This document shows positions 14,553-26,700 of a stretch of 64,000 bases of DNA, piece by piece. Within the stretch, counting starts at the first letter, position 1. Every line of letters begins with the position of its first letter. Made by a program: the position numbers and the translations under genes. The notes beneath the pieces were generated by a model. It did not search any database. It was not told where the DNA came from and saw nothing but the letters and a program-made list of their open reading frames with translations. This stretch comes from Phorcus lineatus (Eukaryota > Mollusca > Gastropoda > Trochida > Trochidae): assembly GCA_921293015.1 (NCBI GenBank), contig OV121091.1:29806839-29870838 (forward strand), written 5' to 3'.

Positions 14553-14882
14553 CTACTCCCTGGCCATGGACATGCCTCCTGGAGCACCCTGGACCTCCTG
14601 TGACTCCTGCACCAGGGCACACAAGGAGCAGCAGCAGATTAATAACAAGTCGTTTATTGTTGAGCCAGCGATAGACCGTTGTTCCCTGATCTTGCCACGG
14701 ATCTTGAGCCAGGCGAATATGTTCAGAAGAGGCACCAAAAATGCAATTCCGCACGTTAAGCAGTTTTCTCCAACCGCTTCGGCATTCTTACCGAAACTGT
14801 AGCAAGGGACAAAATATGCCACAATACAGATACCAATATTATCAAAGCATCCGCACAGTCCGTGTTGCCAATCGCCCGACAT
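14553..14882 (-). CDS. PLAC8 / cornifelin-family protein, intronless coding region
   Basis: A complete 109-residue protein on one exon. It opens with W5-Q-H-G-L-C-G-C-F, has the Cys-rich core ending VPCYSFGKNAE, and carries IRGKIREQ, then GS.INDLL, CCC, and CALVQESQEV. This is the full PLAC8 signature in order, at the usual length for small members of the family. Two hydrophobic stretches (about residues 17-28 and 45-58) fit a membrane-associated protein. The family includes animal onzin and cornifelin and plant cell-number and cadmium-resistance proteins; molecular roles are varied, so no specific function is claimed. The start at 14882 is supported by an in-frame TGA two codons upstream (14888-14886). 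The common CPC tripeptide is VPC here, so its first cysteine is missing. The C-terminal tail GGMSMARE resembles none that I recognise. Confidence 0.85.
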   Translation of the reverse strand: MSGDWQHGLCGCFDNIGICIVAYFVPCYSFGKNAEAVGENCLTCGIAFLVPLLNIFAWLKIRGKIREQRSIAGSTINDLLLICCCSLCALVQESQEVQGAPGGMSMARE

Positions 14883-14899
14883 TTTTCAGAGAAGATGGG

Positions 14900-15100
14900 A
14901 ACTTACTAAAGTTGATGCGCTACCTGTGCTCGAACCCACTGCCAGCGTCCCGCCTGCCTTTCGTTTGCTTGCTCGGCCCGTACTGAATGCGCAATGGGCG
15001 GAATCCCGAACTGGGTCGAAGTTAGCCGAGTTATAACGAGTTGTGGGCGTCAACCGGCTGTCGGCACTTCCTCACTTAACAAGTTTTCATTATCACTCGT
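14900..15100 (-). promoter_or_regulatory. Probable promoter / 5' UTR region of the PLAC8-family gene
   Basis: The 150-200 bp upstream of the start codon are clearly more GC- and CpG-rich than the surrounding DNA (about 14925-15065). This would fit a TATA-less promoter and leader. A weak GTAAGT at about 14907-14912 on the minus strand lies too close to the ATG to be a useful donor. The extent is a guess. Confidence 0.35.
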
Positions 15101-17415
15101 CATTAAATCTCTTCGCGTAATAATAGTATTAATTCTCCCGTTTGTTTATAAATAGAAACATTTGATCAATAAGAGATAAGTCAGTTATGGTTTGCCCATC
15201 ATTTATTGATAAATTGTTTGTTGAGCTAAAACGTTACCATGGATACGAACACTTACAGCTCATTTCTAGGTTAGGAAAAGCGTTGCTAGACTGGCAGGAG
15301 ATAATAGAATTACCACTCAAATTGTTATAAAAGAGGCCAAAGCAAATTTAGAATAATAGTAGCTGCAGAACTTTACGTAGTACGATTTTACAAATATGAA
15401 AATATCATGCAAGAGTAATATCACACTAGAACAAGAAAGTTTCCCGGATGAGTTGTAAAGAGACTAGTTTGTTGATGGGATGCGACAAGGAGGTTGTGTA
15501 GCTCTGTGGAATTAATATGGTTCAATTGTCCTACATTAACGTTATTAAAGCACCTAGTCAGCAGATATGATTACACAGACCGCATACCAATACCTAGATA
15601 CCAACTTGCTGCAGCATTCTTCCCTTAGCTAGCGACACTGGTGTGTGCAGCAGTTCACATCTGATGAGGATAATTGACTCGGGGCGGACAGGGGGGCATT
15701 AACATCTTTAACCAGCTCAACTTTTGGAAACGGTTTGTTTATTTTCTTTTTCCCCTCCAAAGAAGCTGCATTTGACACCTCTTATCACAAATTAATGTAT
15801 GGTCCTGGGTGAGCTAGTCTCAATCTTGACCAAAATTTAATATCAAAATGCAATACGCAATCTATGTTAATATATACTGTAGGCCTGTGAGAAATAGCTT
15901 CTTTTTGTGATGTTTTAAATTTGGAGATATTTTCCTCATGGTACACGTGAATTTTATACAAACAATGAATATGAAAACCTGCAAAATATTATAGATCGAA
16001 GATAAACGATAGACACAAACACATAACTATTGAAAGGATTTATTCTATCACTACCTTTATATTATAAGAAGGAAACAGATTGGAACATCATTCAAAGAGA
16101 TAAGTGTTCGGTTAAATGTGCCATGAAATATTTTAAGAAGCAACATCTCAGGCAAAGAATGTTTACAAGAATGTAGAACTGTCTAAATGTGCTTGCTTTA
16201 TTGACACAGCGTATAATCATTACATGTGTTGGTGTGGTCTCCAATTTGTCAAAATCTATCACATTGAAGATGTCCTACTTTTCCTCGCCAATTTTCATGA
16301 AGCAATGTTGCAATGAAATTTAAAAGTATGAAACATGTTAAACAAACAATGTAATGCGAGAAATTTGTAAAACAAAACAGACAAAGAATCTGAAAATTAT
16401 TTCAAATTATTAATTTTTATGGCAGTTTTGTATTTTGTTAGAGAACACGGTTACAAATCACCGCTAACTTAGTATGAGACTGACACTTAGCAAACATAAA
16501 TTGAAACCGAGTATATTAGACATCACTGTAACAAATACACCTTACAGAAGAACATTGCGTTTACGTTAATGATCAAGCAAACGTCTCGTTTGAATCTCCA
16601 ATTGTTATAAAAGGCTTTTGTTTGAAGGTGTAATCGCCATGTTAAGGAGGTCCCGATGTCTCGAGGATATTGTGAGATGAAGGAAGAATATTGAATGACA
16701 GACTGCTGTGTTGAACCACCTGTACATGACCTCGATCCTTCTCGTCACGCAATCTTGGTCAATGTTATGTAACGCTCATTAACAAAGAAGTAACGGCTTC
16801 CCAAGGAGACTAATTAGACGTCCTGAAGCAATGGTCATCCTGTTCTGACGATTAAATAACAACTCCTTACCTAATATTATGTGAATAAAAATAAGTGATC
16901 AAATTAAATTTCCCCTGTCTTATATTGACATTCAACAGGGGTGATAGCTATCATCTTATCAGCTGAACTCGTATCTGACATAATGAAAAGAAACATATAC
17001 ATCTGTTCATTATCATTTCTAATTTAAATGTCACATAATTATCTATAAAAATCTCGCTATACGTTTCCAAGAATACAGACCAAGGAGTACATACAGACTA
17101 ACTACAGTTATCAATTATGAGTTAGTAATTTGACATCGGAAAAATATTAGGTCTATGTTTTTCAGGAACTTTATGTTAGTCAAAGTAAAAAAAATGCTTA
17201 ATTTGCCTTTGCGTAATTCCACTAATAAAATGAATGATATCAAAAATATAAAATAATAATAAACATTAAATAACACTTAAAATATCATGTTATTTCACTT
17301 ATCCATTTAACAGTTAACGGAAACAAACTTTTATGTAGTAGTAGTAGTAGTAATACTACTACTACTACTGCTACTACTACTGCTACTAATACCAATAATA
17401 TACTACTACTACTAT

Positions 17416-17459
<44 letters not shown>

Positions 17460-20400
17460 ATGAACTTGCTCATTTCTGCATATCAAAGAAATGTTATTTA
17501 CACATGTCTATTTGAGAATTAAGCCATTGCAATCCTGTCTAATTTTTCCAATCCTAGCTAATAAGTGCTACATTGTAAAACATACGTATATAAACATTTT
17601 AGAAACTTTAGTTCAATACCGGTTGTCTGTTCTGAAAAATTCTTTTTCAGAGAAGGAAAATAATGGGAAATAATATAGTCTGCGTCAATAAAATAATCTT
17701 CTGTACAAATTTCTCCTATGTATGGATTCTCTTCATTAACTGCTGCGAAGGTTCACCTTTGGTATATAAAACAGGTGTTCATCGCCATGGGGGTTAGCAT
17801 AATAATAATAATAAGAGTACTTATAAAGCGCACACCTCCATAAACAAGGTTTATGCTCAATGCGCATCAATCTTGCATTGCATAAAACGACTTCATATTA
17901 CAAATTGAAGTTCTTTCAACTTAAAATTTGGAAATAAGATGATAATTTGTCATCAAGCGTGAAGTTTCTCTAAACCATCTAGACACATGGGTCGTCTGAA
18001 TCGCTTTTGGGACTAATACTACCATGTTTATTCGAATTACGCTCAAATCGCCTATTTCCAGGATAATGAAAACATATAAGATGCTGCATAATTATCTCTG
18101 ACCACCTAGGTAACCATTAATTTCATGAAATTAGTTGTCTTATTAATGCAATACGCTGACATCTATGCCGACTTTCCAGGGTTACATCCTTCTAAAGTTT
18201 CAACTTGAGCTCTTCAAAACCCAGATCAGCTATAGAACACCCCTCACTCCTTAAAAACACCCCCCTCCCCCCAAAAAACCCCCAAAAAATAAAACAAAAA
18301 CCCATGATAAACCCCAACCAATTGTATTTCACCCACTTGCCTTCCCTTATATAATTTTTTTTAAGGCAATAAGGTTACCGCAGCCGCAGCCACCCCATCC
18401 TCGGTCACCAAGTGCTCTTTGGATGCAGCCACCTTTTACATAATTCTTAAGGCCTCTTCACCCAAAAAACTGAATTTTTTTAAAAAACCCACTATAACGG
18501 ATCTTGATATTTAAAAAATCAACATTTGATAGGCAACACTCTTAAGAATGTGTTTTTATTATATTAGTTATACACTGCATATTTTTAATAGTTAAGTTTG
18601 CTTCGATTCGTATGCGGGTATTTATCGAATAAAATATAGTCATAGAAATATCATTAAAAAATTCAGTACGAAAGTTCTGGGTCTTACATTTATGAATTAA
18701 AATAAAATCCTGACTTCCTTAACGAGGACATAGACTGTATAAAATGTTTCTTTTTATATATTGTCATTGTTTAGAAAGTGTAAATCAGTCTCCTTCCCAG
18801 GGCTGATCGACTTTTTATCATTGTGAGGATTAACCAAGCACCTTGGAGCAGTTGTTGATTAGTGAGACCCCCTTACCAAACACTTCTCTCAGTGATAGCT
18901 ATCAAAATTACAAATATTTCTCTTAATTGAAAGGTTGGAACTTTGTTTTGAAGTAGGTTAAATAAACCTTGACTTTTTTTGAAGATAGATATAATTTTAG
19001 AAACACAAGAGACAATAGACAACATACGTTTTATTCAGATATTGGGTAAAAAACATGTCTTTATAGTGATTGTTACATATGCATGCATGTATCAAATATG
19101 ATTTTGGTTCATCTGACACGGTGACCACATTGAAATATTTACAGGCCGTTTCGTTAACTGAACGCCAGATGCCCGGACGCTTGGGCGGCTTGATGTGTGA
19201 TCGTGATCAGTATAATTATATCCTTGAAACATTTTGAGAAACAAAATAAAATAAAATTAACATAATAAAACTGGAAAAGTAGTGCTATTCTGACTCAACG
19301 TCCATTTCTATTATAAAGAGACCGTCCCGTCACGGATTATATCACATTATAACCAGATCACCATACATGTACATGTATATGCTGTTATGATTTCAAAACA
19401 TTTGACATAATCTTTCACAAATATGTAATATTTGAAAGTTTCCAAAGAAAATAGGACAAGATCCTTGTAAATAGGTAGAGACCCAGATCACACGAACCAT
19501 TTGTCTATAAAAATGCATCTTTAATTATAACCCTGTATTGACCTGAGACTGAACCAATTAGTATAAAATGTTATTTTCCGGTTGATTTGATGAGGTAAGG
19601 CAAATGAGACTCAAAAAATTCATTGAGTCTCTATTTACCTTTACTCGTGATTTACTGCAATATTCAATACCTGCGGTTAAAAGCTTCTCTTTTACGAGGA
19701 ATAAGAGCTTTAAAATATTGCTTTACCCGGATTTTGAACTCATTCGTTGGTTTCCTATCCTCTAATACAAATAAATCCAAATCGCCAGTTCTACATTTTG
19801 TTATTACATAGTCGTATGACCTGATTTAAAGAATTGTTGTTCCTGATTTAGTTAGATTGTCTATTAAAAAGTATGAAAGGAAAGTCTAGTTTTCAGATGC
19901 TCTAGAGATCCTGATCAAGGTTGAATAAAAACGATCAAGATTTGTAGTTTTTCTTTTTGATAAGTTGGCTCAAGATACTTCATTTGTGGCGCGTTATTGG
20001 GATCGTGGGTACTTGAAAATGGGAGGGGAAGGAGGGGGCGATGATGGCATTGGTGTGCTGAAATGTCGGATATTGCAGAATGTCTAAATTTCATCACATG
20101 AATCAGTTTAAATATTTTCACGGAACCTCTTAAAATTACTGAATGCGTGCATTTGATTTTATTTGTATGTTTATCAAAGATATTCTATGATTTTCGAAAG
20201 AACAAATAGGTAGCATGTGCGCAAGCGGCGAAGGCAGACTAAACCTTTATTGTAATTGTAGTCCACGTGGACATACAAAGTAAATCCACTGATAATTTAA
20301 ATCTCATCCCGAAAATGTATCGGATTCCAATAAAAAATTACTTGATCATCCGGCAACATTAAATATTAAAGACTCCTTAAATCTTACTTTGCATGAAAAG

Positions 20401-21950
20401 AACTTTTTATGCAAATTAAATCTGTGTAGCTGGTTTCCCAAGTCTGGCAATATCAGTCGAAAACTTCAAAGATGAATAATATTTTTTCTCCTATAAATAT
20501 TTTCTCCATAACCTTACATTGTCAATCAAACTATTTTACAAAATTAAATCGACGCTAAGTAAATTACACATGTTTAATCCAAATCACTATTACTTAAGAG
20601 TTATAGTCCGCGCCCTGTTTAATGACAGTGTTTCATTGTTAGCTCAAATAAGTACTCAAAGCTGTCCATAAAGTTTAACCTGAAACGGAACATCTGGTTC
20701 TCAATTAAACAAGCATGTTTGTATAACCTCATGGTGGCTTCGTTACACATTGAAGACATTACGTCAATCATTTCTGGATATTTCATGTAGAATTGGTTTG
20801 TGATTCTACACAGTGATTCCAGATATTCACAGAATGCACATTCAGACATCTGAACTCAGTTCTAAAGATTCAGTCTTGACCTTTGAACTCGATTTCCCGA
20901 TTTCCTCATGCTTCTTCATCAATCACAGTCATTAGTCCGTGAAAGTCAGATGCCAAGAATCTCAACTGATAAAATATGCATGTGAAAGACACAAGATGAA
21001 GAGAAATAACTAACCCATCTCCGCATCTGTATATAAGCCCTTTGAAAAGTCTAGATTTTCATTTAGTAAGGCTAGATTTTAGAAACAGAAACACAAAGAA
21101 ATTAAGATGAAGAAACGTATGTTTCTATAGACTTAATCCTAAAAGGACCAAGAACCTTACATTCAGAATGACTTTTCATTATTTTAAGAATATCTAATAC
21201 TTTCATTGACTTTTTTGAGTTTAGGGTGTCAAGAGTATGCGAAAAATCGATTTTTAGAAAAGAGGAAAAAGTGTCATACCGGAAATAAATTCTGTGGATG
21301 TACATACACCTAAACTTGGCAGATTACAAATTCCAAATGTCCAACATAAATTGTATATACATATATAGATGGTGAAGCATGAAATAATGATGAAGGATTA
21401 ATGATACATTTATGACAAACATTTTATGTAAGAGGAGCAATGGTACATGTGTGATTCTATACGCTGAATCTAAGGCTGTACATAGAAGAAACTGTGTAAA
21501 GGATATCAACCTGGTTCTCCTCCTCCTCTTCATGTAAATCATGTCTGTCCCTTTATTTCAACTTATCGTCCACTCATGTTTTCCTCTAAATTATAAACTT
21601 GCACCTGTTTTTTCAGTCCACTAAATATAGTGGAGCTGACAAACGTCTGTCGAAACTTCAAATTTGTCAAAACATCAACTAAAAGAGAAGGTTTAAGATA
21701 AGTGCTTAACTATATATTCAGAGAGGAACATTTTTCAGTTTATGTTGTTCATTAAGCAGATAATGCGCAAACAAAGATGATATTTCTTTAGAAAGCAAAT
21801 TTAACGTGATAAAAGAGGAATGGTTAAAATCTAAGGGTCAAGTAAATACATTAAATATTATTGTACAATTTTGTTCACTGCTTTTACGAATGAACCAAAC
21901 ACCATTATAATGTGAAGGAAACAGAAAGACAGTCTAGAAACGTGATAGGC
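15100..21950. other. Long intergenic region
   Basis: AT-rich DNA with no supported gene. It contains a self-complementary trinucleotide tract at 17335-17460. At about 17803-17900 there is a segment with an ATA run followed by an AAAGCGCACACCTCC-like block, which looks like a dispersed repeat. A C/A-rich stretch lies at about 18240-18310, and a dispersed repeat copy lies near 18708-18760. One 76-codon minus-strand frame at 20619-20849 has no recognisable motif and is not called. Confidence 0.4.
17335..17460. repeat. Self-complementary (GTA)n/(TAC)n trinucleotide tract
   Basis: A GTA run at 17335-17352 is followed after one base by a TAC run from 17354 to 17369. The two halves form a perfect hairpin of about 16 bp per arm. 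A longer imperfect TAC/TACTGC tract continues to 17460. Confidence 0.9.
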
Positions 21951-22079
21951 ATTCAAGTGCGCATTGCTGGCGGCAGGGGGAGCTTGGCATCTGTTCCTTG
22001 GATCCCCAGACGCTGACGGGGATGAAGAGGGTAGGGGAGGAGGAAGGGGGATACCTGATCCCCGTGACGTAGAGATGAG

Positions 22080-22214
22080 CTGCTATCTGCAGTAGCAGAG
22101 CCACGTGTCAGTGGGTATATATGTAGACCGAGGATGGGAGCTAGGGGAGTTAATATATAGGAGACTCCAAGATGATGAGCCTGCTTGAAGCTTTGTGAAT
22201 TTTCTCTGTTACAT
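22080..22214 (+). promoter_or_regulatory. Candidate promoter and noncoding first exon of the TPR-SET-MYND gene
   Basis: A GC-richer block (about 21960-22110) contains GTGACGT and an E-box-like CCACGTG. A TATATAT box follows at 22116-22122. About 90 bp later a good donor (ACAT before GTGAGT, junction 22214/22215) could splice to the acceptor TTTTAG at 22901-22906, just before the first coding exon. The parts are in the right order and spacing. They are inferred from consensus alone; a transcript would settle it. Confidence 0.45.
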
Positions 22215-22984
22215 GTGAGTCCTAGTATACGAAATTATTGTTATGTATGTCGATGTTTACCTTTACACGTCATTTTCATAATGTTGTAATGAAGGTTATG
22301 TATTTTTGTCTATGTGAACCATGTGCTCTGAGTCAGGACGCTCCCTGTGTATTGACTGGTAGAGTGAGCCAACATCACAAGCAAAAACATGAACTGTAAA
22401 ACAAGTAAATATTCAATTTTATTTTCATATTCAATTAATTCGATTTTGAATGAAATGATTTCTTTAGAACGGTTAAAATGATGATGATTAAGAGACAAGT
22501 TTACTGTGAATTTCAATAACGTATGCCATCAAAATCGATATAAAAGAATTGTACAACAGAATGTGTTTGAATTTTTAATCATGAAACGGCATTGAGATTT
22601 ATTGTGAAGCATAATTCTACTCAAAAACATAAATAAGTAAAAGAAAACCTGCAACAAATGTTTCAAATTATCTTTGATTAGCACGAGAACACTTTTGTAT
22701 CAACGACAATTTTCTCCTAAAATCTAGTTTTGAGTTCATATTTTCGTAAATGTTTAGTCCGCAATAGTTTAATTTATCCCTTTAGTTGAAATGTACAAGG
22801 TATTCACTAACCTTCATAATTGTTCGTCTATAGTGTTTTTGAAATACTCTCAACATCGAATTGAGAACATGAAAATTTGTATCAATACTCTCTACACATA
22901 TTTTAGAACATGAACCATAAACTCATTAAGGTGTTATTTTACCTTCAGCCTAAATATTTGAGGATATATACCAAAACAAGCATC

Positions 22985-23741
22985 ATGTCAACTGCCGAGT
23001 GTCTTTCAAGTGGTGATATCGCATTTGGTGTGAATGACTTCGAGAAGGCCTTGGGTCACTACAACCAGATCCAGACGGAGAGTGAGTGTGGTCCTGATGT
23101 CCAGCTCAAGAAGGCTCAGTGTCTGTGTGAGCTGGGAAGGTTCAAGGAGGCTCTTGTGGAGGTGCAGGCTTGTTCAAACAGGAATCCAACGTGTGTCAAG
23201 GCCAATGCCCTGGAGGGCAACTGTCTCACAGCACTGGGCAGGTTTGAAGATGCCTACAGGGCTTTCAAGAAGGGTCTGGACATTGATTCAAAGGACAAGG
23301 CCATTGCTGTAGGTTTGAGGGACCTCCAGAAAGCGATTGTCGCCCACTATGAAGATGCTGACAAGACCGAAGAGTCCAACTATGATGCCCTTAAGTTGTG
23401 TTCCCAGGACCCTTACCCTGGAGACGAGGAGGTGGAGAGCTTAGAAAGGGAGATAATGCAGACATGGAAGTTGTTTGATGCTCCTAGTATCAACATTCAG
23501 ATGCCAGAACCCGAGAAGGCCAGAAGTGAACTCGTTAAAGCATACAAGGCACGGAAAGATGGACACATGGACAAAGCATTGGAACTTTTCACAAAAGCAT
23601 TGGAACTCGATGCAACTAATTTTGATAACTGGAAAGGGAGGATTGACATCTTGTATGATAAGAAGGACTACAGGGAAGCCTTCAGGACTGTCAACTCTTT
23701 TCCTGAACAAGCAAGGACAACATATACTTGGTTGTATGGTG
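22985..23741 (+). CDS. Coding exon 1 of the TPR-SET-MYND gene (TPR region)
   Basis: Encodes residues 1-252 plus one base. Helix pairs with TPR character are visible, for example GDIAFGVNDFEKALGHYNQI, GRFKEALVEVQACSNRNP, GRFEDAYRAFKKGLDIDSKD, and later GHMDKALELFTKALELDATN. The donor is GGTG before GTGAGT (23741/23742). Reading on past it would add a tail with no family resemblance, so splicing is favoured. Confidence 0.88.
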
Positions 23742-26700
23742 GTGAGTACACATATTCATATACTGTAGCACGAAATAAATACTCAGTACATACATGGAGT
23801 ATACTAGGCTGGCTAAACTGTACTAAGAAACAGAGAAGAACTACAAAATCAAAATCAGTAAAAGTATCTTTGTTTGATGTGATGAATAAGTTATTACTCT
23901 GGCTATAATTTTGTTATAACTTTGCTATTGAAGGCATTTCCAATCAACAAATAAAAAAACAGCATTTGTAAGAACAAACCCAAGAATAATTCATTTTCTT
24001 CATACATATACATCAATGAAATACGAGTGAGTGTCCAAATTTTTGTGAATAAGACTGAAAGCTTTATAAAGCTCGACCATGACTACAACACCTGTTTGTG
24101 TCAGTGCAAAGCGGAATTCTTAATAATCAAAGCAGCTTAATGTCAAAGGTTGACGACTGCGCACATCTGCCAAGGAGGTAGTAAGTAAGTTTAATAAAGG
24201 GCTACTCCGAGCTGATGATCTTTTCAGCTCCATTAATTAGTTTCATTTACACGTCATCACAAGAATTTAACGACAGATTCTGGCAAAAATGCTATCTTAG
24301 CCTCTTGAAAGGTAGAATTATCGCCATAAAATGAAAAAGAGAGGAGGAAAAAGAAGAAAATTATTTATTAAGAGATATAGGTTAATCTTGAATAAGTGAG
24401 TCGAGATAGTTAATCTCATCTCTGGAAGGGTTGATCACGTAAGACTTCATATAAGAAATCTAATATTTGTTTGGCATTTGTCCCGCAGAAAGATAGATAC
24501 AGTTTGGCAACCCTGCCAACAAGGGAAGAAGGCAGGAGGGACACATTTCACTTTTGTTATTAGATACAGTTTGGCAATCCTGCCTACATACAAAACGGTG
24601 TAACAGTCATTCTCACAGAAACTGATTTTTGGGGTAAAAAATGGGTAATTGGGTTGAACAGTATTACTCAGATAATCCAGTACATATGCTTTTAAATGAC
24701 AATAGAATACAGTTACACACACGTTCAAAATTGATCCGCCGATGCTCAGAAACAGTTCATCTTTCTATTTAGCCTTAAAACATATTTAACGAAATAATGT
24801 ATTGTTAACTTTCACCGCACATTGTGTTTTATATATATGTAAATGGTCACTGAACGTTAGAAGTTGGTGGTTTAACAACTAAGTTAATTCAACTTTATAA
24901 TTTTGTACACACGATGTTACAGGGCTATTTTTTGTTTAAGTTGAAGAAACGCTATGTGTACCTTAAAAGCAACTACAATTCATAACATATCGAGTTGTAC
25001 AACATATTATTTAACATCTGTCGTATACTTTCAATAGAATAATTCTTGAATCACATTAGCTATGTAAAATGAGCTGTTGACAAAAGCAATTATAAATAAT
25101 CTTCGATTCATTCTAGCTATGATATATATGTTAGCAACAGTTGAGACCATTTGGCAACTTTCCTAAGGATTCCACTTACTTGTGTCCTTTCAGGTAAAAT
25201 TCTGGTTGCTCTTGAGCTTCCACTCAGCGCCGAGAAGTGGCTCAGACGGGCAACCCAAGTCAACAAGAACCCGGATGACAAAGAGGCCGCCATTTTGTTT
25301 CAAAAGGTGCGTGTGGGAAGACTCTATGGGCCCCTGGCTATAGGTACCAACGCTGAAGTGACCTTTACGCAGTATGGACGTGCGGTGTGTTCAAAAAAAG
25401 ACCTTGGAAACCACGAGATAATCATGTCCGACAAACCAGTGATCCTTGCACAAACCTTAGCAACAATGACAATCCCAGCTTGCTGCCAGTGTGGAGTTTC
25501 CATGTTAAGGCCCAAGGACGTATTTCCGCCAGAGGATTTAAAGAAAGAAGAACTTAAGAAAGCAATCGCCCAATTTTGGCCAAAACGGAAGATTCACCCT
25601 TGCCAAAGCTGTAGCGAAGAGATATATTGCAGTACAGACTGCAGAGACGAGGCGTGGACGAGATACCACAGAGTTGTCTGCCCATCGGTCAACAAGCCAA
25701 TCAAAAAGTTGTACGAGGTATGCGAGATGTATAAGAGTTTGAAGAACGACGATGGTCAGATGTGGAAAGGCTGGTGGAACGCCTCCTTCTCTCCTTTCGT
25801 CCTGGTTAAGATGTGGGCCTCAATGGTATGTGAGGCCAAGCGTCTTGCTACCGAAGCAGGACGCCCAAAGCCTGTGAAAGAAGATTGGACTCTAGCCCAA
25901 GCTCCCTTACGGCGGTGATTTAGATACTCCTATTCCCATGTTCATTACCTTCTAGTTCTTCCCAACGCATGGCAACTAACAGGTACATGTACCTACTCTT
26001 CTTTCTTTCTATTTCTTAACCTTCAACATTGATGTTATGCATGTTATTCGATGAAATGGTTCATTATTTACATTTAAGTTATAATTGAAATTTCCACTTA
26101 CCATACCATATCAAAGTAACAAAGATTTCCATTTTCTATACGCCCACAACTCTTTATAACTCTTCCGCATGTTTTTCAATTTCTCCGGTATCCAAATCCA
26201 ACCACTTGCACCCACCTTACTTTTAGCACAATATAAAAGTATAGTAGAAAACTAATCCGTCTTATTTGTTTTCAATCCTATATTCTATCCATTAGAAATC
26301 TACGAAAGCGAAGTATTGGGGCTGGAGATTTTTATCCCATATATCTGTTCCCTTTATATATCTCTATATACATCAATCATTTATATTTTCAATATTACAA
26401 TAATGCTTGAATTGAGAAAAGAAGCCGGAGCATATTCATCTTCTTGACACTGTTAGTATGGGTCATCTACTTTAAGGTCATCGCCACTCAAATGTCTTCA
26501 TTATTGTTCCAAGAAAGGATGTCATAGTTGATTCATATGATAAATTCATTTTCATATTTTAATGGTTATCTAACAATTCAACCTGATACGTAACATATTT
26601 ACATCAGTAGAAGGAAAAATACATAAAGCATGTCGTGACAGAAAAAATCGTTGTCATTTTCAGTATCTTTGAAACTTTTTAATCTGATCTACATTTCTAA

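Noticed and set aside
20619-20849. 76-codon minus-strand frame with many Cys and Met
   Set aside because: It looks more protein-like than most and has a weak AG before its ATG, but there is no recognisable motif, partner exon or promoter.
23742-23908. Read-through of exon 1 of the SMYD-like gene to a stop at 23908
   Set aside because: A strong donor lies at 23742 and the tail has no family resemblance, although a truncated isoform cannot be excluded.
25151-25193. In-frame upstream extension of exon 2 of the SMYD-like gene, with its own ATG
   Set aside because: The acceptor at 25193 joins exon 1 in phase and gives continuous helical sequence, so this part is intron.
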